Shown here one piece after another: positions 14,545-19,343 of a stretch of DNA of 19,343 nt. The stretch is from CAZTHL01 sp964613585 (GTDB lineage: Bacteria > Pseudomonadota > Alphaproteobacteria > DSM-16000 > Inquilinaceae). The DNA lies in contig CAZTHL010000071.1 of the NCBI GenBank assembly GCA_964613585.1, forward strand, positions 1 to 19,343, written 5' to 3'. Numbering within the stretch: the stretch's first letter is position 1; every line of letters begins with the position of its first letter. The position numbers and the translations under genes are program-made. The notes below the pieces were generated by a model, which was not told where the DNA came from, did not search any database, and saw nothing but the letters and a program-made list of their open reading frames with translations.

Positions 14545-15486
14545 ATGAGAAACGCCTTCGCCGACGAGCTGACCCGGCTCGGCCAGGACGACCCGCGCGT
14601 CGTCATGCTCTCCGGCGATATCGGCAACCGCCTGTTCGACAAGTTCAAGGCGGCCCAGCCCGAGCGCTTCTTCAACTGCGGCGTGGCCGAGCAGAACATG
14701 ATGGGTGTCGCCGCCGGCATGGCCATGAGCGGCCTGCGCCCGGTCGCCTACACCATCACCCCGTTCGTCACGACCCGCTGTCTCGAGCAGATCCGCACCG
14801 ATGCCGCCTACCACGAGGCGCCGGTGACGATCGTCGCGGTCGGCGCGGGGCTCGCCTATGCCGGCCTGGGGCCGACGCACCACGCCTGCGAGGACATCTC
14901 CTTCCTGCGCTCGATCCCGAACATGGTCGTGGTGGCGCCGGGCGATGCCTGGGAGGTGCGCGCGGCGCTGCGCGCGGTGATGCGGCAGGACCGCCCGGCC
15001 TATATCCGCCTGGGCAAGAAGGGCGAGCCGGAGGTCCATGGCGGCCCGATCGACGGCTTCGAGCTCGGCCGGGCGCTCACGGTCGTGGACGGTCGCGAGG
15101 TCTGCCTGCTGTCCACCGGCAACATCCTGCCCGAGGCGGTGACGGCGGCCGAGATCCTGGGCACGCGGGGGATCTCGACACGGGTGATGAGCGTCCACAC
15201 CGTCAAGCCGCTCGACGAAGCCTTCCTGGCGCAGGCGTTCCAGCACTACGAGCGCGTCGTCACGGTCGAGGAGCACTCGCTGATCGGCGGCCTGGGCGGC
15301 GCGGTGGCCGAATGGGCGGTCGACGCCGGCCTGGACACCCGCAAGCTGCTGCGCATCGGCACGCCCGACAAGTTCTTCAAGCTGTCCGGCGAGCAGGCCT
15401 TCGCCCGCGAACGGCTGGGCTTGCTGGGCGACCAGATCGCCGAGCGCGTCGCCGGCACGCTGAGCCACAAGGTCGCCGCCGCCTGA
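14545..15486 (+). CDS. Transketolase, C-terminal (pyrimidine-binding) subunit
   Basis: A 313-residue partner of the N-terminal transketolase subunit. GVAEQNMMG (46-54) contains the conserved Glu (E49) that activates thiamine diphosphate. GPTHHACEDIS (109-119) is the typical transketolase Pyr-domain loop, followed by a C-terminal transketolase domain with VMSVHTVKPLD and VEEHSLIGGLGG. It is only 3 nt downstream of its partner and overlaps the dehydrogenase start. Split transketolases of this size are common in nucleotide-sugar and secondary-metabolite clusters, whereas the housekeeping enzyme is normally one 650-residue chain. Confidence 0.9.
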   Translation: MRNAFADELTRLGQDDPRVVMLSGDIGNRLFDKFKAAQPERFFNCGVAEQNMMGVAAGMAMSGLRPVAYTITPFVTTRCLEQIRTDAAYHEAPVTIVAVGAGLAYAGLGPTHHACEDISFLRSIPNMVVVAPGDAWEVRAALRAVMRQDRPAYIRLGKKGEPEVHGGPIDGFELGRALTVVDGREVCLLSTGNILPEAVTAAEILGTRGISTRVMSVHTVKPLDEAFLAQAFQHYERVVTVEEHSLIGGLGGAVAEWAVDAGLDTRKLLRIGTPDKFFKLSGEQAFARERLGLLGDQIAERVAGTLSHKVAAA

Positions 15487-16526
15487 TGAGGACCGAAGCC
15501 GCCATCCTGGTCGAGACCGGGCAGCCCCTGGTCCTGGCCGAGCTGTCCGTCCCGGCGCTGGGCCCGGGCCAGGCGCTCGTCGAGATCACCTACTCCGGCG
15601 CCTGCGGCACCCAGGTCATGGAATGGCGCGGCGACAAGGGCCCCGACAAATGGCTGCCGCATTGCCTGGGGCACGAGGGCACCGGCCGGGTCGTCGAGGC
15701 GGGCGCCGGCGTCACCAAGGTCAAGGTCGGCGAGCGGGTCGTGCTGTCCTGGATCCGCGGCGGCGGCGCCGAGACCGGCGGCTGCAAATACGACTGGGAC
15801 GGCCGGGTGGTGAACGCGGGCGGGGTCACCACCTTCCAGCGCCATGCCGTGGTCAGCGAGAACCGGCTGACCCGTCTGCCCGACGGCGTGAGCGACGAGG
15901 TCGCCATCCTGCTCGGCTGCGCGGCGCCGACCGGCATGGGCGCGGTCCTGAACGTGCTCGACGTCTCGCCCGGCGACAGCGTCGCCGTGTTCGGCACCGG
16001 CGGCATCGGGCTTGCCGCCACGATGGCCGCGGCCTTCGCCGGCGCCATGCCGGTGATCGGCATCGACCCGAACCCGGCGCGCCGGGCCCTGGCCGAGACC
16101 TACGGCTGCACGCACGTGATCGACCCGGCCGAGGGCGACCCGGTCGAGGCGGTGCGCGCCATCGTGCCGGGCGGCGTCGACGCCGCCGTCGAGGCCTCCG
16201 GCCAGCCGGTGGTGATGGCGAGCGCCATCCAGGCGGTGCGGGCGCAGGGCGGCCGGGCCGTCGTCATCGGCAATGCCAGGGCCGGCAGCGACCTCGTGAT
16301 CTCGCCCTCGGTGCTCAATCAGGGCAAGAGCCTGCTCGGCACCTGGGGCGGCGACAGCCAGCCCGACCGCGACTACACGCGCTACGGCCGGCTGCTGGCC
16401 AGCGGGCGTTTTCCGGTGCGCGACCTGCTGAGCGCGCCTTATGCCCTGGAGGACGCGACCCGGGCGCTCGAGGATCTGGCCGCCGGGCGCGTCGGCCGGC
16501 CCTTGATCGCCATGCACCGGCGCTGA
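15486..16526 (+). CDS. Zinc-type medium-chain alcohol dehydrogenase
   Basis: A 346-residue medium-chain dehydrogenase. The catalytic zinc ligands are visible as C40 (ACGTQ), H63-E64 (GHEGTG) and C145 (LLGCAAPTG). The NAD(P)-binding loop is GTGGIG (170-175), with D194 after the second beta strand favouring NAD. The lobe that binds a structural zinc with four Cys in classical enzymes is replaced by a Gly-rich segment with one Cys (about 90-107). It starts within the stop codon of the transketolase subunit (TGATG overlap) and ends the operon. It probably oxidises or reduces a sugar or sugar phosphate in the same pathway; the substrate is not readable. Confidence 0.85.
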   Translation: MRTEAAILVETGQPLVLAELSVPALGPGQALVEITYSGACGTQVMEWRGDKGPDKWLPHCLGHEGTGRVVEAGAGVTKVKVGERVVLSWIRGGGAETGGCKYDWDGRVVNAGGVTTFQRHAVVSENRLTRLPDGVSDEVAILLGCAAPTGMGAVLNVLDVSPGDSVAVFGTGGIGLAATMAAAFAGAMPVIGIDPNPARRALAETYGCTHVIDPAEGDPVEAVRAIVPGGVDAAVEASGQPVVMASAIQAVRAQGGRAVVIGNARAGSDLVISPSVLNQGKSLLGTWGGDSQPDRDYTRYGRLLASGRFPVRDLLSAPYALEDATRALEDLAAGRVGRPLIAMHRR

Positions 16527-16550
16527 GCCGACCGACGGCCGCGCGCTGGA

Positions 16551-16604
16551 GCGGTTCCGGGTGATGCGGAATCGGGCCGGTGATGCCGCGTGAGCCGGAA
16601 ACGC
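16551..16604 (+). repeat. Intergenic repeat, copy 2, inside a larger inverted repeat
   Basis: The 30-nt unit (16575-16604) matches the copies at 1993 and 19245. Here it forms one side of an inverted repeat: gcggttccgg (16551-16560) pairs with ccggaaacgc (16595-16604), one mismatch, 34-nt loop. It lies between the convergent ends of the dehydrogenase and glycosyltransferase genes, which fits a bidirectional transcript-end or REP-like role. Confidence 0.55.
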
Positions 16605-16605
16605 G

Positions 16606-17688
16606 CTAGCGCCGTTCCCACAGGCGCGCCAGCCAAGTGGCGACGATCGGGCGAAGCCGATAGGGGCGGAAGCGGGCCGTCAGCCAGGCGAGGCGCAGGA
16701 TCCGTCCCGGGCCTCCCGGCACCCGGGCCAGGGCATGCCAAACCGACGCGTCGGCCGGCGTCGGCGCGACCACCGGATCGAGGCTGCTGAGCACGTCCCG
16801 CGGGGCGCCGGCGGCGAGACGGCCCACGCCGAAGCGCCAGCGCCGCTCGAACAGCGCCGGGTAGCCCGGCGGAAAATGCGGGTCGGCGCGCATCCCGGCC
16901 AGCGCCGCCGCCATGACCCCGAGAGCGATCTCCGGCCGGCCGGCGGTGACCCGCGACACACCGGCCGGATCGGCGGTCCGGTTGGCGCCGATGACGGGCG
17001 CGAAGCAGAAGCCGTGGCGCACGGCCAGGGAGCGCACGAGATAGCCGTCGGCGAAGCTGCCCATCTCCGGCCGAAGCCCGCCGGCGGCCGCGGCCGCCGC
17101 GCGCCGCCAGACCACCGCGGAACTGGGGGCGAAGTTGTCGATCCGGCGGAGCAGGGCCGGCATGCGCTCGGCCGGAACGTGAGCGGGGCCCGGGGCCGGA
17201 CGGGCCGGCGGACGGAGGCCGATCGGGCGGCCGTCGGTGTCGACGAGGCGGGTCTCGCCGGAGAAGAAGCCGACGTTCGGACAGGTCTCGAGCATCGGCC
17301 GGGCGGCGGCCAGGAAGCCGGGCGCCACCGTGTCGTTGGCGCTGCCCATGTAGACGTAGCGGCCGCGGGCGGCGGCGAGGCCGCGGTTGAGGGTCGGGAT
17401 GACGCCGAGATTCCGGTCGTTGCGCAGCGCGACCAGGGTCGGCACCTCGGCGGCAAGGCGGGTGATCACCTCCGGGCTGTGATCGGTGGATCCGTCGTCG
17501 ATGACGATGATCTCGCCGGGCGGCGGCTCCTGCCGGCAGAGAGCCGCCACGGCACGGGGCAGAAGCGCGGCGTCGTTGTAGTTCGGCACGATGGCGCTCA
17601 GCCAGGGGTCCGGCCGTCGGGCACCGCCGACCCTGTCCACGGCCACGGTTCCGGACGCCGGACCCCGGCCCTCGTCGTCATGTGTCAT
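16606..17688 (-). CDS. Family 2 glycosyltransferase
   Basis: A 360-residue GT-A glycosyltransferase. LSAIVPNYND (30-39) is the opening strand, IDDGSTD (63-69) the nucleotide-binding motif, and YMGSANDTV (about 111-121) sits where the metal-binding DxD normally lies, reading N-D here. A DGYLVRSLAVR stretch follows in the acceptor region. It should transfer a sugar from an NDP-sugar to the growing surface glycan at the cytoplasmic side of the membrane. The ATG at 17688 is chosen by position; a GTG at 17748 is also possible and neither has a clear ribosome site. It faces the operon tail-to-tail and is divergent from the methyltransferase. Confidence 0.8.
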   Translation of the reverse strand: MTHDDEGRGPASGTVAVDRVGGARRPDPWLSAIVPNYNDAALLPRAVAALCRQEPPPGEIIVIDDGSTDHSPEVITRLAAEVPTLVALRNDRNLGVIPTLNRGLAAARGRYVYMGSANDTVAPGFLAAARPMLETCPNVGFFSGETRLVDTDGRPIGLRPPARPAPGPAHVPAERMPALLRRIDNFAPSSAVVWRRAAAAAAGGLRPEMGSFADGYLVRSLAVRHGFCFAPVIGANRTADPAGVSRVTAGRPEIALGVMAAALAGMRADPHFPPGYPALFERRWRFGVGRLAAGAPRDVLSSLDPVVAPTPADASVWHALARVPGGPGRILRLAWLTARFRPYRLRPIVATWLARLWERR

Positions 17689-17965
17689 GGGGCGGTCACG
17701 CTGCGCTCGGGGCGCCGGGCTCCACGGCACCGTGATTTGGAAGGGCACGACTTCGGGAGCCGGCGGCCCGCGAAGCCTAGCCCGGCGTCCACACGGAGGC
17801 TACGAAAGAGCCGTCCGTCGGGAGCCGGGCTCGCGGCCCGGACGGAGATCGCCGTGGTGCGGCCTTGACCGGCCCCCATGGTCATGGCATCGCCCGAGCG
17901 ACCGCAGGGTGGAAAGGGCCGAGTGTCCTCGCATCCTGGTCCACCCACCCGGCCGGAGGAAGGGA
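17689..17965. promoter_or_regulatory. Divergent promoter region between glycosyltransferase and methyltransferase
   Basis: These 277 bp separate two divergent starts and should hold both promoters. I see no gene, and no convincing -35/-10 boxes stand out in the high-GC sequence. The open frames that extend the methyltransferase upstream through this region are Arg/Pro-rich and not credible protein. Confidence 0.35.
17955..17960 (+). promoter_or_regulatory. Ribosome binding site that selects a TTG start
   Basis: ggagga lies 5 nt before TTG at 17966, the only start candidate in the methyltransferase frame with good spacing. The sequence upstream of it does not look coding. Confidence 0.65.
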
Positions 17966-18979
17966 TTGACCGAAGAAGTCGCACGCCTCGACGCGGAAGC
18001 CGTGCTCGCTCAGGTGCGGTCCGGTGTCGCCGAGCGCGACACCGTGGTGCGCCTCGTCAACGAGATGCTTCAGGCCCAGGAGCCGGTTCCGCTCGAGATC
18101 GAAGGGGCATGCCTGGGCCACTTCATTAAGGACGACCCTTCCCGGATCGACCTCAAGCGACGGCTCGTCGTGGTGCTGCGGTCGCTCGGAAAGCCGGTGC
18201 CGCCGCCCTTGCTGGAGGAGGTCGGCGAGTCCTACCGGCAGGAGGAGCACGAGACCGATTTCCAGGCAATGATGGCCGCCTACGGTGAGAAGGTCCGATA
18301 CCAGGACCTGGAGCCGGAGTTTCTCGAGGATCTTGCCGCCGTGCGGCGCTTCACCATGACTTCCGTCGAGCGTCTCCATGCCTTGTGGGATGCGGTGCGG
18401 TATGTGGCGGCGGCCGGAGTTCCGGGCGATCTGGTCGAGTGCGGCGTCTGGCGAGGCGGCAGCGTCATGCTGATGGCCCTGGCGCTCGGCCGTGCCCGCA
18501 TCGCCGACCGCGGCCTTTGGCTCTATGACACCTTCACGGGATTGCCGCGCCCGGACCCCGTGCTGGACGTCGACGTGCTTGGCAATCGGGCGATCGACGG
18601 CTGGGAGCCCCGCCACATCGAGGATGGAAGGACCTACTGGGCCTTTGCCGAGGAGGCGGATGTACGTCGCAACATGGCCGCGACGGGCTATCCCGCCACC
18701 CGTCTCCGCTTTGTGCGCGGCATGGTGGAGGAGACCATCCCGGCCGACTCGCCGACCGGGATCGCCATCCTGCGCATCGACACCGATTGGCACGCGTCCT
18801 ACCGGCACATTCTGGAGCATCTCTATGACCGGGTCGTCCGCGGCGGGATCGTGATCTTCGACGACTATGGCCAGTTCCTCGGCGCTCGCCGGGCGGTCGA
18901 CGACTTCCGGCGCGAGCGGGCCATCGTCTCGCCGATGCTCAGGGTCGACTTCTCCTGCCGGCTCATGGTCAAGATGTGA
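17966..18979 (+). CDS. TylF/MycF-like O-methyltransferase
   Basis: A 337-residue protein whose C-terminal two thirds match macrocin-type (TylF/MycF) S-adenosylmethionine-dependent O-methyltransferases. ECGVWRGGS (158-166) is the cofactor loop and LWLYDTFTGLPRP (184-196) follows. RIDTDWHASYRH (270-281) with D272/D274, and IVIFDDYG (295-302) with D299/D300, supply the magnesium-binding Asp residues. Such enzymes methylate sugar hydroxyls, here presumably on the surface glycan. The first 120 or so residues are a charged, helical extension of unknown role (GHFIKDDPSR occurs within it). The TTG start is chosen from its ribosome site. It is followed by a gap with a small hairpin at 19003-19018. Confidence 0.8.
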   Translation: MTEEVARLDAEAVLAQVRSGVAERDTVVRLVNEMLQAQEPVPLEIEGACLGHFIKDDPSRIDLKRRLVVVLRSLGKPVPPPLLEEVGESYRQEEHETDFQAMMAAYGEKVRYQDLEPEFLEDLAAVRRFTMTSVERLHALWDAVRYVAAAGVPGDLVECGVWRGGSVMLMALALGRARIADRGLWLYDTFTGLPRPDPVLDVDVLGNRAIDGWEPRHIEDGRTYWAFAEEADVRRNMAATGYPATRLRFVRGMVEETIPADSPTGIAILRIDTDWHASYRHILEHLYDRVVRGGIVIFDDYGQFLGARRAVDDFRRERAIVSPMLRVDFSCRLMVKM

Positions 18980-19002
18980 CAATCAAAGGAGTCGCCGGCG
19001 CG

Positions 19003-19018
19003 GGGCTCTCCCGAGCCC
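19003..19018 (+). terminator. Small hairpin after the methyltransferase gene
   Basis: gggctc (19003-19008) and gagccc (19013-19018) form a 6-bp stem with a 4-nt loop, 24 nt past the stop codon. No T-run follows, so termination is only a possibility. The rest of 18980-19343 shows no supported gene: one intergenic repeat copy and the homopolymer end. Confidence 0.3.
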
Positions 19019-19244
19019 ACTCGCCAGGCCGGACCCTCACGAGGTCGAAGATGGGGCGCATACCCCATGCGCTTGCCTTGGAAGGCGAGCAGGACTGTGG
19101 ACCAGAAGCCGATCCGAGGCATTGCGATCGGAATCCGGAGCCGCGCGCTGGCAGCGTTGCACGACCGTGCGAGGCCGCGCCTTGCCTCGTGGAGGATCCG
19201 CGCGTCGACACCATCATGAGCAACCTTGACGCGTACACGCGAGA

Positions 19245-19274
19245 GCGTTTCCGGGTTGGGTGGCATCGCCGGCC
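19245..19274 (-). repeat. Intergenic repeat, copy 3 (inverted)
   Basis: The reverse complement of this stretch matches the units at 1993-2022 and 16575-16604 over 30 nt with a few differences. It lies 265 nt past the methyltransferase gene, just before the contig degenerates into homopolymer. A dispersed repeat here is a plausible reason for assembly to stop. Confidence 0.5.
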
Positions 19275-19278
19275 GGCT

Positions 19279-19343
<65 letters not shown>

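Noticed and set aside
13426..15468. 680-residue open frame on the minus strand
   Set aside because: It lies antisense to the SDR and both transketolase subunits, has no motifs and is compositionally typical of a high-GC shadow frame.
17591..17965. Upstream extension of the methyltransferase frame
   Set aside because: It would overlap the divergent glycosyltransferase start and encodes low-complexity Arg/Pro/Ser sequence; the TTG at 17966 has a good ribosome site.
19067..19219. 50-residue plus-strand frame after the methyltransferase gene
   Set aside because: Arg-rich and somewhat protein-like, but no ribosome site, no motif and no neighbour relation; competing frames look equally plausible.

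Overview
The window reads as one end of a draft contig from a high-GC Gram-negative bacterium, most likely an alphaproteobacterium of the Rhodospirillales/Geminicoccales type. This is an inference from three things: strongly GC-biased codons, the cold-shock protein style, and a protein with an export-type RTX plus FG-GAP architecture. The right edge ends in a run of 12 C and then 51 G, which looks like a sequencing or assembly artefact.

Left part (1-4300): the tail of an unidentified high-GC ORF; a cold-shock domain gene whose start codon is broken, apparently by a single missing T; and a 450-bp non-coding stretch full of back-to-back palindromes and a diverged tandem duplication. Then come a Tat-exported serine hydrolase of the beta-lactamase fold and, convergent to it, a 680-residue CAP/RTX/FG-GAP protein that is probably secreted.

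Middle and right (4537-18979): a surface-glycan biosynthesis region. On the minus strand lie a WbuC-like cupin, a fused nucleotidyltransferase-PfkB kinase related to HldE but with its two domains in the opposite order, and an HddC-like sugar-1-phosphate nucleotidyltransferase. An AT-richer block (about 7370-11000) carries an MBOAT O-acyltransferase and a membrane-anchored SGNH-like partner and looks transferred. A tight plus-strand operon (11007-16526) follows: SDR epimerase, GmhA-like SIS isomerase, dehydratase-like SDR, split transketolase (two subunits) and zinc-type alcohol dehydrogenase. A family-2 glycosyltransferase (minus) and a TylF-like O-methyltransferase (plus) close the window.

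Working model (inference): the split transketolase supplies sedoheptulose 7-phosphate, the GmhA-like protein isomerises it to a heptose 7-phosphate, the fused kinase/nucleotidyltransferase and/or the HddC-like enzyme activate it to an NDP-heptose, and the two SDRs and the dehydrogenase modify it. The glycosyltransferase, methyltransferase and MBOAT/SGNH pair then assemble and decorate the glycan. No flippase, polymerase, ABC exporter, GmhB phosphatase or HddA kinase is visible in the window. A short intergenic repeat occurs three times, each time beyond a gene 3' end.
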